This document shows, piece by piece, positions 33,925 to 43,056 of a stretch of 64,000 nt of DNA. Numbering within the stretch: the first letter of the stretch is position 1; the number at the start of each line of letters is the position of its first letter. The notes below the pieces were generated by a model. That model saw nothing but the letters and a program-made list of their open reading frames with translations. It had not been told where the DNA came from and ran no database searches. Both the position numbers and the translations under genes were made by a program. This stretch comes from Thermovenabulum sp049723235 (GTDB lineage Bacteria > Bacillota > Thermosediminibacteria > Thermosediminibacterales > Thermosediminibacteraceae): the NCBI RefSeq assembly GCF_049723235.1, contig NZ_JBNARB010000011.1, forward strand, positions 4,669 to 68,668, in the 5' to 3' direction.

Positions 33925-35259
33925 TTGGGGAAGGCAAAGGTTTATTATATAAAAGAAAATAGTTTGGCAAAAAAAGCTGGAATAAATATAGGAGATGAAA
34001 TTTGTTCCATTAATGGTAAACCTGTTGAAGATATTCTGGATTACAAGTTTTACTCCACTGAAGAAAAAGTTGAAATACTCCTAAAGACAAAAGAAGGGGA
34101 AAAAAAAGTATACATTGAAAAGGATTTTGATGAAGATCTGGGAATCGGATTTAAAAATCCCATTATAGATACAATAAAGGTCTGCAAAAATAGGTGTATA
34201 TTTTGCTTTGTTGACCAAATGCCAAAGGGTTTACGTCCTTCACTTTATGTGAAAGATGATGATTATCGTTTATCTTTTCTTAAAGGCACCTACATCACCC
34301 TTACAAATCTAACTCTTCAAGACAAGAAAAAAATTTACGAGATGCATTTAAGCCCTCTTTATATCTCAGTTCATGCAACGGATATAAAAATAAGAAATTT
34401 TTTACTGGGGGTTGAAAACGGTTTAAATATCCTTGAATGTTTGGAAGAATTTAAAGAAAACGGGATTAATTTTCACACCCAAATTGTTCTTTGTCCGGGT
34501 ATAAATGATAAAGAAGTGCTTAAAAAAACTATAGAAGACCTTACGGGACTTTACCCCGCAATTCTTTCAATAGCCGTTGTACCGGTTGGGCTAACCCGCT
34601 TCAGGGAAAATTTATTTCCATTGAGGGATTTTACATCAAAAGAAGCTTTTGAGGTGATTAAACTTATACAAAATTTCCAGAAATACAATTTGAGAAAATT
34701 TGGCAAAAGGCTTGTTTTTGCGGCCGATGAGTTTTATGAAAAAGCGAGTTTAAACTTTCCTTCCTATAAAACTTATGAAGATTTCGCCCAGTGGGAAAAC
34801 GGAGTGGGGATGGTTTCATTATTACGACATCAAATTCGTTGCTATAAAAAGAGGCTACCCGGGAAACTGCTTAAAAGAAGGCATGTAACAATTGTTACCG
34901 GATTTTCCGGATACCAAATTTTAGCAAATGAACTGGCATTTATGAAAGATATAGAAAATTTAAGATTAGGAATAAAAGCTGTAAAAAACAGTTTTTTTGG
35001 TGAATCGGTCACCGTTGCAGGGCTAATAACAGGAACGGATATAATCTCACAGTTAAAAGACGAGGATTTGGGAGATGAGGTACTTATTCCTTCAGTTATG
35101 GTAAATGAAGGGAAATTTCTTGACGATGTCACTGTTGAGCAGGTATCAAAAAATTTAAATACTCCTTTTAAAGTAGTTCCTGTCAACGGTAAGGCCCTCC
35201 TCAACAGCATAATAAATATAAGATCGGGGGGAAGAACGTGGGATTTACAGCAACCATAA
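33925..35259 (+). CDS. DUF512 family protein with PDZ and radical SAM-like domains
   Basis: This 444-residue protein has a PDZ-like N-terminus (KKAGINIGDEICSINGKPV). A radical SAM-like core has the cysteine cluster CKNRCIFCFVDQMPKGLR near residues 90-107, followed by the DUF512 C-terminal domain. Family members commonly neighbour der in clostridia, and their reaction is unknown. TTG 33925 follows AAAGGGGA by 6 nt. The 3' end overlaps der by 22 nt, implying coupling to this ribosome-assembly GTPase gene. Confidence 0.87.
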   Translation: MGKAKVYYIKENSLAKKAGINIGDEICSINGKPVEDILDYKFYSTEEKVEILLKTKEGEKKVYIEKDFDEDLGIGFKNPIIDTIKVCKNRCIFCFVDQMPKGLRPSLYVKDDDYRLSFLKGTYITLTNLTLQDKKKIYEMHLSPLYISVHATDIKIRNFLLGVENGLNILECLEEFKENGINFHTQIVLCPGINDKEVLKKTIEDLTGLYPAILSIAVVPVGLTRFRENLFPLRDFTSKEAFEVIKLIQNFQKYNLRKFGKRLVFAADEFYEKASLNFPSYKTYEDFAQWENGVGMVSLLRHQIRCYKKRLPGKLLKRRHVTIVTGFSGYQILANELAFMKDIENLRLGIKAVKNSFFGESVTVAGLITGTDIISQLKDEDLGDEVLIPSVMVNEGKFLDDVTVEQVSKNLNTPFKVVPVNGKALLNSIINIRSGGRTWDLQQP

Positions 35260-36560
35260 TAGGAAGGCCAAATGTAGGGAAATCCACCCTATTTAACAGA
35301 ATAATCGGAAAAAGAATCTCCATTGTTGATGATAAACCCGGTGTGACAAGGGATCGAATCTACGGTCAGGTGGAATGGAGAGATAAAAAATTTACCCTGG
35401 TGGATACGGGCGGAATAGAGCCCGGAAATGAAGATATCATTTTTTCAAAAGTTCTACATCAAGTAAAATTAGCTATAGAGAACACCGATGTAATAGTATT
35501 CCTTGTGGATGGGAAAGAAGGATTGACACCAATTGATGAAGATGTGGCCCAGATTTTAAGGAAAAGTAAAAAACCGGTTATTTTAGTAGTAAACAAAGTA
35601 GATAATTTTGAAACCCAATCAGAAGCTGCCTTTGAGTATTATAAATTGGGTTTTGGTGATCCTATATTGATTTCTGCCGCTCATGGTGTAAATATTGGTG
35701 ATTTACTTGATAGGATTGTAGGACATATTCCAGACGAGGAGGTTCCTGAATACGACGAAGATGTAATTAAAGTAGCGGTGGTGGGTAGACCCAATGTGGG
35801 CAAATCTTCTCTTGTTAATTCAATCTTAGGAGAAGAAAGGGTAATTGTTAGCGACATTCCTGGCACAACAAGAGATGCTATCGATACTTTGTTTGAATAT
35901 CAGGGGAAGAAAATGGTGTTAATTGATACGGCAGGTTTGAGAAGGAAAAGCAGGGTTAAGGAGGACATAGAATTTTACAGTAATTTAAGGGCTATCGGCG
36001 CCATAGAAAGGGCTGATGTGGTTTTAATGGTGATAGATGCCACTTCAGAAATTACGGAACAGGACAAAAAAATTGCAGGACTTGCCCATGAAGAAGGTAA
36101 AGCAATGATTATTGTGGTAAATAAATGGGACGCAGTGGAGAAGGACGACAAAACTATTTATAGATACACTGAAGAAATAAAAGAAGAATTCAAATTTGCC
36201 GAATATGCGCCTGTTGTTTTTGTTTCGGCGCTAACGAAAAAAAGGGTGCCAAAAATTTTAGAACTTATTGAATTTGTAATGAATTACTATACCTTTAGAG
36301 TAGAAAAAAAGATGTTAAGAGAACTTTTGGATGAAGCTATGACAATAGTACCTCCGCCGGTTATTAAGGGGAAAAGATTGAAAATTTACGATGCTGAACA
36401 AATAGGTATAAAACCCCCTACCTTTAGTTTTATTGTAAACGATCCGGAAATCTTACATTTTTCATATCAGCGTTATTTGGAAAACAAATTAAGGGAAAAA
36501 TTTGGTTTTGAGGGCACTCCAATATTTTTCAAAATAAAAAAGAAGGAAAAGAAAAAATAA
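35238..36560 (+). CDS. der: Ribosome biogenesis GTPase Der (EngA)
   Basis: Der is an essential double GTPase acting in 50S subunit maturation. The 440-residue protein has two G domains, with G1 loops GRPNVGKSTLFN (about 9-20) and GRPNVGKSSLVN (about 183-194), G3 DTGG and DTAG, and G4 NKVD and NKWD. It ends in a KH-like domain with a lysine-rich tail. GTG 35238 lies inside the upstream gene. plsY, often found between der and gpsA, is absent. Confidence 0.97.
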   Translation: MGFTATIIGRPNVGKSTLFNRIIGKRISIVDDKPGVTRDRIYGQVEWRDKKFTLVDTGGIEPGNEDIIFSKVLHQVKLAIENTDVIVFLVDGKEGLTPIDEDVAQILRKSKKPVILVVNKVDNFETQSEAAFEYYKLGFGDPILISAAHGVNIGDLLDRIVGHIPDEEVPEYDEDVIKVAVVGRPNVGKSSLVNSILGEERVIVSDIPGTTRDAIDTLFEYQGKKMVLIDTAGLRRKSRVKEDIEFYSNLRAIGAIERADVVLMVIDATSEITEQDKKIAGLAHEEGKAMIIVVNKWDAVEKDDKTIYRYTEEIKEEFKFAEYAPVVFVSALTKKRVPKILELIEFVMNYYTFRVEKKMLRELLDEAMTIVPPPVIKGKRLKIYDAEQIGIKPPTFSFIVNDPEILHFSYQRYLENKLREKFGFEGTPIFFKIKKKEKKK

Positions 36561-36580
36561 ATTTTAAGGGGAATATAAAT

Positions 36581-37576
36581 ATGAGAATTTCAATTCTGGG
36601 CGCGGGAAGCTGGGGAACGGCTCTTTCAAATGTAGTTTCTGATAATAAGCATGAAGCAATTTTATGGGCAAGAAGGAGAGAATTAGCCGAAGAGATAAAC
36701 CAAATAAAGGAAAATAAGGAATACCTGCCCGGTGCAAAAATAAATTCGAGCATTTTGGCAACTCATGATTTGGAATATGCTGTGAAAAATTCGGAAATAG
36801 TGATTCTTGCCACACCTTCTCAGGCCCTGCGGTCCATTCTAAGGGAAGCAAAAAAATATATAGCAAAAGACTCTATTATTTTAAACGCTTCTAAGGGCAT
36901 AGAGAATGAAAGCCTTATGCGCATGTCTGAAGTAATAAAAGATGAATTACCCCAAAATTCTCAAATTGCAGTTATTTCTGGTCCAAGTCATGCGGAAGAA
37001 GTAATAAGGAGATATCCTACCGCTGTTGTGGTAGCTTCCAAGGATAAAAGGGTTTTGAAAATCTTACAGGAGGTTTTTATTAATAATTATTTTAGAGTTT
37101 ATCGAAACTCTGACGTAATAGGAGTAGAATTGGGAGGAGCTTTAAAAAACATTATAGCTATTTGTTCAGGAGTTTCTGAAGGCCTGGGATATGGCGATAA
37201 TACTCGGGCAGCTTTGATTACCAGGGGTATTATCGAGATAATGAGGTTGGGGAAAAAGCTGGGGGCTAAAAGCTCCACTTTTTCTGGACTATCGGGAATA
37301 GGCGATGTAATTGTTACCTGCAGCAGCATGCACAGCCGTAACAGGAGAGCGGGAATTGAGATTGGAAAGGGCAAAAAAGTTGATGAGGTTGTTAAATCCA
37401 CAAAAATGGTAATCGAAGGAATATATGCTACAAAAGCTGCAAAAAAACTTTCTGACCTATATGAAGTGGAAATGCCGATAACCCAGGAGGCATATAAAGT
37501 ATTATTTGAGGATAAAGACCCCAAAAAAGCTGTAGATGATTTAATGGCAAGGCGGGGGAAAATAGAAGTATATTAA
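36581..37576 (+). CDS. gpsA: Glycerol-3-phosphate dehydrogenase [NAD(P)+]
   Basis: GpsA reduces dihydroxyacetone phosphate to sn-glycerol 3-phosphate for phospholipid synthesis. The 331-residue protein has the NAD(P) loop ILGAGSWGTALS at its N-terminus. It also has VISGPSHAEEV and the catalytic helix GVELGGALKNIIAICSG, which contains the conserved lysine. SGLSGIGDVIVTCSS follows. It is 20 nt after der and a terminator follows it. Confidence 0.97.
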   Translation: MRISILGAGSWGTALSNVVSDNKHEAILWARRRELAEEINQIKENKEYLPGAKINSSILATHDLEYAVKNSEIVILATPSQALRSILREAKKYIAKDSIILNASKGIENESLMRMSEVIKDELPQNSQIAVISGPSHAEEVIRRYPTAVVVASKDKRVLKILQEVFINNYFRVYRNSDVIGVELGGALKNIIAICSGVSEGLGYGDNTRAALITRGIIEIMRLGKKLGAKSSTFSGLSGIGDVIVTCSSMHSRNRRAGIEIGKGKKVDEVVKSTKMVIEGIYATKAAKKLSDLYEVEMPITQEAYKVLFEDKDPKKAVDDLMARRGKIEVY

Positions 37577-37585
37577 TAATTTAAG

Positions 37586-37623
37586 TTACCGGGGTTTAAT
37601 AAATAATCCCGGTAAAATTATTT
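37586..37623 (+). terminator. Terminator-like hairpin after gpsA
   Basis: TTACCGGG (37586-37593) pairs with CCCGGTAA (37608-37615) over a 14-nt loop. A short A+T-rich tail follows. It lies between gpsA and a convergent pseudogene remnant, so it may serve both directions. Confidence 0.6.
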
Positions 37624-37835
37624 TAAGCAAAATTTTTTATACTGTTTAAAGCTTTTTCTCTCCAGCTTCCTTTTTTATATACCAAAAAGGTTATGAAGGC
37701 TCCAAATACCCACGCAAATAAAAGAGAAAAGAAGATAGACTCGGGCCTGCCAGGGGGATATTCCGGGCTTTTTGTAAGATAAGCAAGGCCGTAGGCAATA
37801 GGTACCCTCAGAAAAATTGTGGTTATAAGAGAATT
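37623..37835 (-). pseudogene. MATE efflux transporter remnant, C-terminal end only
   Basis: Minus-strand translation gives about 70 codons ending in TAA at 37623. The reading includes TIFLRVPIAYGLAYLT, a helix FSLLFAWVFGAFITFLVY and a basic end KKGSWREKAL. This is the pattern of the last two helices of MATE family exporters. There is no start codon. An in-frame stop lies at 37836-37838 and homology ends there abruptly in A+T-rich DNA. The remaining 390-odd residues of a MATE protein are missing. It is not a copy of the intact MATE gene at 53760, whose C-terminus differs. Confidence 0.7.
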
Positions 37836-37880
37836 TTATTTTTATTATTTTTAATCCCTTAACTTTTTAGCAATCTTTTG

Positions 37881-37909
37881 TAATATTCCCAAAAAGGTGT
37901 CCATATATA
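37881..37909 (+). promoter_or_regulatory. Sigma-E-type promoter of spoIVA
   Basis: TAATATT (37881-37887) matches the -35 consensus KMATATT at every position. The spacer is 14 nt. CATATATA (37902-37909) keeps the CATA core of the -10 CATACAMT. spoIVA is a sigma-E gene in Bacillus. Confidence 0.65.
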
Positions 37910-37973
37910 TATTAGTGATAAATGAATGGGAATTCTTCGTTCAAAGTAAATCTTAGGCTAAGGAGGGGAGATG

Positions 37974-39452
37974 ATGGAAAATTTTGATCTTTTCAGGGAT
38001 ATTGCTGAACGAACCAAGGGAGATATTTACATCGGGGTAGTAGGTCCTGTGAGGGCCGGAAAATCAACTTTTGTAAAAAAGTTTATGGAACTCTTGGTGC
38101 TTCCAAATATCGATGATCCAAATGCAAAGCTGAGGGCAAAAGACGAACTGCCACAAAGCGGTGCGGGCAGGACAATAACTACAGCAGAACCGAAATTTAT
38201 TCCAAGTCAGGCCGTGGAAATTACTATAAAGGATAACATTAAATTAAGAGTAAGACTTGTGGATAATGTCGGTTTTACCGTAAGAGGAGCCCTGGGTTAT
38301 GAAGATGAAAATGGACCGCGGATGGTGAGTACGCCCTGGTATGAGAAGGAAATACCCTTTCAGGAAGCAGCAGAAATCGGTACAAGGAAGGTAATTGAAG
38401 AGCATTCCACAATAGGTATTGTGGTTACTACCGATGGTTCAATCACGGATATTCCGAGGGATAATTACGTTCAGGCAGAAGAAAGGGTTATAAAGGAAAT
38501 GAAGAATATCGGAAAACCCTTTGTGGTGGTTTTGAATTCAGCAAAGCCCGAAGATGAATTAACAAAGGAATTAAGGGAGATACTGGAGGAAAAATACGAT
38601 GTACCGGTTCTTTTGTACGACTGTCAAAACTTAAGACAAGAAGATATTTATGAAATTCTTGAAAAGACTCTTTATGAGTTCCCTGTAATGGAAATCAATA
38701 TTAAGATGCCAAGATGGGTGGATGCCCTTGAAAAAGAGCACTGGTTAAAGAAAAATATTGAAGAGACCCTCCGGGAAAATGTGAAGAATATCTATCGCCT
38801 GAGGGATGTAGAAAAGGTATTGGAATCTTTCAAAACCTGTGATTTGATAGAAAACGTCAGGGTGAAAGAACTAAATCCCGGAACCGGAAAAGCCGATATC
38901 GAAATCTCCACACCCGATAGGCTCTTTTATAAGGTACTGAGTGAAATTTCCGGCGTTGAAGTGACGAACGATCATAGTTTAATTAAAACATTGAAAGAAT
39001 TTTCAAAAGCTAAGAAAGAGTATGACAAAGTCGCAAAAGCTTTGGAGGATGTAAAACGGGTAGGATACGGTATTGTTCCACCGCAATTAGATGAGCTAAC
39101 CCTGGAAGAACCGGAAATTATAAGACAGGGATTCCGCTTTGGAGTAAGATTAAGGGCGGTGGCTCCTTCAATTCATATGATAAGAGCCGATATTCAGACC
39201 GAAGTTTCTCCTTTAATAGGTACGGAAAAACAGAGTGAAGAACTGTTAAATTATTTAATGAGCGAGTTTGAAAGAAGCCCTGAAAAAATATGGCAGACAA
39301 ATATTTTTGGCAAATCATTGCAGGAGCTTGTTAGGGAGGGAATACAGAACAAACTACAACATATGCCCGAAGCAGCTCAAGTAAAGCTTCAGGAAACTTT
39401 GCAGAGAATTGTCAACGAAGGAAGCGGGAGCATCATATGTATTATTTTATAA
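37974..39452 (+). CDS. spoIVA: Stage IV sporulation protein A (spore coat morphogenetic ATPase)
   Basis: SpoIVA polymerises on the forespore surface and is the base on which the coat assembles. The 492-residue protein has the N-terminal ATPase domain with Walker A GPVRAGKST, the Walker B region VRLVDNVGF, and the family-typical GYEDENGPRMVSTPW segment. The conserved helical middle and C-terminal domains follow, ending GSGSIICIIL. ATG 37974 is preferred to 37971 because it lies 5 nt after AAGGAGGGG and gives the usual MENFD-type beginning. Confidence 0.97.
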   Translation: MENFDLFRDIAERTKGDIYIGVVGPVRAGKSTFVKKFMELLVLPNIDDPNAKLRAKDELPQSGAGRTITTAEPKFIPSQAVEITIKDNIKLRVRLVDNVGFTVRGALGYEDENGPRMVSTPWYEKEIPFQEAAEIGTRKVIEEHSTIGIVVTTDGSITDIPRDNYVQAEERVIKEMKNIGKPFVVVLNSAKPEDELTKELREILEEKYDVPVLLYDCQNLRQEDIYEILEKTLYEFPVMEINIKMPRWVDALEKEHWLKKNIEETLRENVKNIYRLRDVEKVLESFKTCDLIENVRVKELNPGTGKADIEISTPDRLFYKVLSEISGVEVTNDHSLIKTLKEFSKAKKEYDKVAKALEDVKRVGYGIVPPQLDELTLEEPEIIRQGFRFGVRLRAVAPSIHMIRADIQTEVSPLIGTEKQSEELLNYLMSEFERSPEKIWQTNIFGKSLQELVREGIQNKLQHMPEAAQVKLQETLQRIVNEGSGSIICIIL

Positions 39453-39476
39453 ATCAAAAAAAGTTAAGATTCTTAC

Positions 39477-39507
39477 AGGTTGGTGGTAAGCCAACCTTAT
39501 ATTTTTG
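39477..39507 (+). terminator. Rho-independent terminator after spoIVA
   Basis: AGGTTGG (39477-39483), a 7-nt loop, CCAACCT (39491-39497), then a T-rich tail. Confidence 0.85.
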
Positions 39508-39525
39508 TAAGTTTTTTTTTAGGGA

Positions 39526-39555
39526 TTGACAAAAAATTTATTCGTATTTTATATT
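39526..39555 (+). promoter_or_regulatory. Sigma-A-type promoter of the glutamate mutase operon
   Basis: A perfect TTGACA (39526-39531) and TATATT (39550-39555) are 18 nt apart. The leader to glmS is then nearly 190 nt, A+T-rich, and shows no riboswitch that I recognise. Confidence 0.65.
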
Positions 39556-39621
39556 AAAATAAAAAAAATGTAAATAGTAATACAAGAATTGCTTTTCTGT
39601 TTATATAAAAAATTAAATTCA

Positions 39622-39629
39622 TGTATACA
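39622..39629 (+). promoter_or_regulatory. Palindrome TGTATACA in the glmS leader, candidate operator
   Basis: TGTATACA is a perfect 8-bp palindrome followed by further TATAC-rich sequence in an otherwise structureless leader. It resembles the core of some GntR-family operators. No regulator gene is adjacent, so the assignment is tentative. Confidence 0.2.
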
Positions 39630-39750
39630 ATATACTATATTCAATAATCTAAAGGAGCTATGGTATAAACTATAAAGACTAACGAAAATTAAACAATTTA
39701 AAAAATGAATTAATAAAACTTTTTATTTTAACTGGAAAGGAGGCAATTAT

Positions 39751-40164
39751 ATGCAAAAAACTGTTGTTTTAGGTGTTATTGGAGCTGACTGTCATGCTGT
39801 AGGGAATAAGATTCTTGAAAGAGCACTTTCAGAAGCAGGATTTAATGTTGTAAACATAGGAGTTATGTGTTCACAAGAGGAATTTATTAATGCTGCTATT
39901 GAAACAAACGCGGATGCAATATTGGTTTCGTCCCTCTACGGCCATGGGGAAATAGACTGTAGAGGTTTAAGGGAAAAGTGTGATGAAGCAGGGCTTAAAA
40001 ATATTTTACTTTATATCGGTGGCAATCTTGTGGTTGGAAAACAAGATTGGAGTGATGTTGAAAAAAGGTTTAAAGGGATGGGCTTTAACAGGGTTTATCC
40101 ACCCGGAACATCTCCACAGATAGGTATAAGAGACCTCAAAAGGGATTTAGGGATAGAGGATTAG
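39751..40164 (+). CDS. glmS: Glutamate mutase sigma subunit (cobalamin-binding)
   Basis: GlmS (MutS) binds adenosylcobalamin for glutamate mutase, which rearranges L-glutamate to (2S,3S)-3-methylaspartate. The 137-residue B12-binding fold has the DxHxxG motif as D13-C-H15-A-V-G18, whose histidine replaces the dimethylbenzimidazole ligand. The cofactor-contact segment SSLYGHGE lies near 60. It starts a ten-gene operon, 9 nt before mutL. The name refers to glutamate mutase, not to glucosamine synthase. Confidence 0.96.
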   Translation: MQKTVVLGVIGADCHAVGNKILERALSEAGFNVVNIGVMCSQEEFINAAIETNADAILVSSLYGHGEIDCRGLREKCDEAGLKNILLYIGGNLVVGKQDWSDVEKRFKGMGFNRVYPPGTSPQIGIRDLKRDLGIED

Positions 40165-40172
40165 GTGGTATC

Positions 40173-41561
40173 ATGGATGCAGCACTTTTGATAGATTTTG
40201 GAAGCACGTACACGAAACTTACTGCAGTTGATTTAGAAAATGAGGAAATACTTGCAACGGCAAAGGACTTAACAACAGTTCAAACAGATATAATGATAGG
40301 ATTTAAAAATGCCTTTGAAAAGTTAAAGGAAAAGATAAATTTAAATAAGGTAAACTTTGTGGAAAAATTGGCCTGTTCTTCCGCTGCAGGTGGACTAAAG
40401 ATGGTAGCTATTGGATTAGTGCCTGAATTAACAGCTGAGGCTGCAAAAAGGGCTGCCCTTGGTGCCGGTGCGAGAATTCTTGGCGTATATAGCTTCGAAC
40501 TTACAAAGTTTGAGATTGAGGAGATTATAGACAAAAAGCCAGATATAATTCTTCTCGCAGGTGGGACAAATGGTGGAAACAAGGACTGTATAATCCATAA
40601 TGCAAAACTTATAGCAAAATATATAAAAAATGTTCCAATAGTTGTTGCTGGGAATAAAAATGCACAGGATGAGATAAGTGATATATTCAATAAATACAAT
40701 ATTTATTATAAGATTACCGAGAACGTTATGCCAAAGCTTAACCAAATAAACGTAGAACCTGCGAGGAAAGTTATAAGAGAAATTTTCATGAAAAAAATAG
40801 TCGAAGCCAAAGGGATGAAAAGGGCAGAAAAGTTTATTAACAGCATATTGATGCCAACTCCTGCAGCAGTATTAAAGGCTGCAAAGATACTCGCTGATGG
40901 AACAGATAAAGAAGGAGGGATAGGAGAGCTTATTGTTGTTGACATTGGAGGGGCAACTACAGACGTTCATTCTATAGCAAGTGGAGAGCCTTCAAAGGCC
41001 GGAGTAACTTTAAAAGGACTTCCAGAACCCTACGCAAAAAGGACGGTTGAAGGAGACCTTGGTATGAGGGTTAGCGCAGTATCCCTTTTGGAGACTGCAG
41101 GAATTAAAAGAATTAGTAAGTTCATACCTAATAGCAAATGCGATATTGAAGAAAGATGTAAATTTCTTCAATCCAATATAAGTTTTGTTCCTAAGAATGA
41201 GGAAGATTTGGAATTTGATGAAAGTCTTGGAATGGCAGCAACAGAAATTGCTATGGAAAGGCATGTGGGAACAATCGAGTGCTTATATACTCCTTTGGGG
41301 GCAATTTACTCTCAGGTAGGGAAGGATCTTTTGAATGTAAAATATTTGATTGGAACAGGAGGAGTTATAGTCCATAGCAAGAACCCTGAAAAAATACTTT
41401 CAACGGGAAAATTCAATCCTGCAGCTCCAAATTATTTAAAACCGGTAAATCCTGAAATATTAGTAGATAAAGAGTATATATTGTCTGCCATGGGATTATT
41501 AGCTGAAAAGTATCCGGACAAAGCTTTAAGGATTATTAAAAAGTATATAGTAAAGGTTTAA
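40173..41561 (+). CDS. glmL: Glutamate mutase reactivating/accessory protein MutL (GlmL)
   Basis: This 462-residue ASKHA-fold ATPase-like protein is found between the two mutase subunits in clostridial operons and is believed to reactivate the B12 enzyme. Visible motifs are the phosphate-1 loop ALLIDFGSTYTKLTAVD, LLAGGTNGGNKD, and the second phosphate region VVDIGGATTDVHS. A GTGGVIVHS motif lies near the C-terminus. Confidence 0.94.
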   Translation: MDAALLIDFGSTYTKLTAVDLENEEILATAKDLTTVQTDIMIGFKNAFEKLKEKINLNKVNFVEKLACSSAAGGLKMVAIGLVPELTAEAAKRAALGAGARILGVYSFELTKFEIEEIIDKKPDIILLAGGTNGGNKDCIIHNAKLIAKYIKNVPIVVAGNKNAQDEISDIFNKYNIYYKITENVMPKLNQINVEPARKVIREIFMKKIVEAKGMKRAEKFINSILMPTPAAVLKAAKILADGTDKEGGIGELIVVDIGGATTDVHSIASGEPSKAGVTLKGLPEPYAKRTVEGDLGMRVSAVSLLETAGIKRISKFIPNSKCDIEERCKFLQSNISFVPKNEEDLEFDESLGMAATEIAMERHVGTIECLYTPLGAIYSQVGKDLLNVKYLIGTGGVIVHSKNPEKILSTGKFNPAAPNYLKPVNPEILVDKEYILSAMGLLAEKYPDKALRIIKKYIVKV

Positions 41562-41573
41562 GGGGGGAATAAT

Positions 41574-43025
41574 GTGGAACTTAAAAATAAGAAGTGGACA
41601 GAAGATAAATTTTTTAGAGTAAGAGAAGAGGTATTAAACCAGTGGCCAACGGGAAAAGGAGTGAATTTAGAGGAGGCTGCAGAATATTTAAGGAAAGTGC
41701 CAGAACATAAAAGTTTTCCTTTTAAGCTAAAAAAGGCTAAGGAACAAGGAATAACTTTAGCACAGCCAAGGGCAGGTGTTGCATTGATAGAGGATCATAT
41801 AAACCTCTTAAAATATCTTCAAGATGAAGGGGAAGCAGACTTATTGCCGACAACTATTGACAGTTACACGAGACAAAATAGATATAAGGAATGTGAGATA
41901 GGGCTTGAAGAGAGTAGAAAGGCCGGCCGTTCGATGCTAAATGGATTTCCTGCGGTAAACCACGGTGTTGAAGGATGTAGAAGGGTCTTTGAGGCGATTG
42001 GCCTTCCACTTCAAGCAAGGCATGGAACACCGGACGCAAGGCTTTTATCTGAAATAATACATGCAGCAGGGTGGACTTCAAACGAAGGCGGTGCAATTTC
42101 ATACAATATTCCTTATGCAAAAAATGTGAGCCTCGAAAAGTCAATACTTGATTGGCAGTACTGCGATAGATTAGCTGGACTTTATGAAGAGATGGGAATT
42201 TCTTTAAACAGAGAACCATTTGGTCCATTAACAGGAACCTTAGTTTTACCCAGTATATCAAATGCAGTTGCTATAATAGAGGGATTACTTGCTGCAGAAC
42301 AGGGTGTTAAGAATATCACCTTAGGATATGGACAGTGTGGAAATTTAATTCAGGATGTCGCAGCAATGAAGGCTTTAGAGGAGCAGGCTAATGAATACTT
42401 TAAAGAATACGGATATGATGTAGAGCTTACAACTGTATTCCATCAATGGATGGGAGGATTCCCACAGGATGAGGCAAAGGCCTTTGGAGTTATTTCATGG
42501 GGTTCAGCAACAGCAGCCCTCGCAGGAGCTACAAAGGTTATAGTAAAGACTCCTCATGAAGCTGTTGGAATTCCAACCAAAGAAGCTAATGCAGCTGGAA
42601 TTAAGGCAACAAAGCAGACGTTAAACTTATTAAAAGGTCAGAGGCTTCCTATGTCAAAGGAATTAGAGGAAGAAATCAAACTTATTAAAATGGAAACAAA
42701 GTGCATACTTGATAAGGTGTTTGAGGTTGGGAAAGGCGATCTTGCTGTAGGGGTTGTAAAGGCCTTTGAAATGGGAATTTTAGACATTCCCTTTGCACCA
42801 AGCAAGTTCAATGCAGGTAAAGTACTTCCTGCAAGGGACAACAATGGTGCAGTTAGAATACTTGAATTTGGAAACCTCCCGTTTACAAAGGAAATCAAGG
42901 ATTTTCATAGAAGCCTTTTAGAGGAAAGGGCAAGGTATGAAAAGAGGAAAGTAGGATTCCAAATGGTGGTGGATGATATTAATGCTGTCGGGAAGGGATT
43001 CTTAGTAGGAAGGCTAATTTATTAA
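41574..43025 (+). CDS. glmE: Glutamate mutase epsilon subunit (catalytic)
   Basis: GlmE (MutE) is the TIM-barrel subunit where the glutamate radical rearrangement occurs. It works as a complex with the B12-carrying sigma subunit. The 483-residue length is typical. Recognisable conserved segments include QPRAGVAL, DSYTRQNRY, FPAVNHGVEGCR, QARHGTPDARLL and EPFGPLTGTLVLPS. GTG 41574 follows AAGGGGGG. Confidence 0.97.
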   Translation: MELKNKKWTEDKFFRVREEVLNQWPTGKGVNLEEAAEYLRKVPEHKSFPFKLKKAKEQGITLAQPRAGVALIEDHINLLKYLQDEGEADLLPTTIDSYTRQNRYKECEIGLEESRKAGRSMLNGFPAVNHGVEGCRRVFEAIGLPLQARHGTPDARLLSEIIHAAGWTSNEGGAISYNIPYAKNVSLEKSILDWQYCDRLAGLYEEMGISLNREPFGPLTGTLVLPSISNAVAIIEGLLAAEQGVKNITLGYGQCGNLIQDVAAMKALEEQANEYFKEYGYDVELTTVFHQWMGGFPQDEAKAFGVISWGSATAALAGATKVIVKTPHEAVGIPTKEANAAGIKATKQTLNLLKGQRLPMSKELEEEIKLIKMETKCILDKVFEVGKGDLAVGVVKAFEMGILDIPFAPSKFNAGKVLPARDNNGAVRILEFGNLPFTKEIKDFHRSLLEERARYEKRKVGFQMVVDDINAVGKGFLVGRLIY

Positions 43026-43056
43026 TTAAACATTGTGAGAGAGGTTGGGAATTTTT

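Noticed and set aside
36560..36581. plsY expected between der and gpsA
   Set aside because: Only 20 nt separate the two genes. plsY is simply not here and there is no remnant of it.
39651..39668. Micro-ORF (ATG GTA TAA) with its own ribosome site in the glmS leader
   Set aside because: A two-codon frame occurs easily by chance in A+T-rich DNA. It is recorded as an observation but not annotated as a gene.
39556..39750. Cobalamin riboswitch upstream of the B12-dependent glutamate mutase genes
   Set aside because: The leader is A+T-rich and shows no B12-box-like sequence or G+C-rich stems. Glutamate mutase needs the cofactor but is not usually repressed by it.
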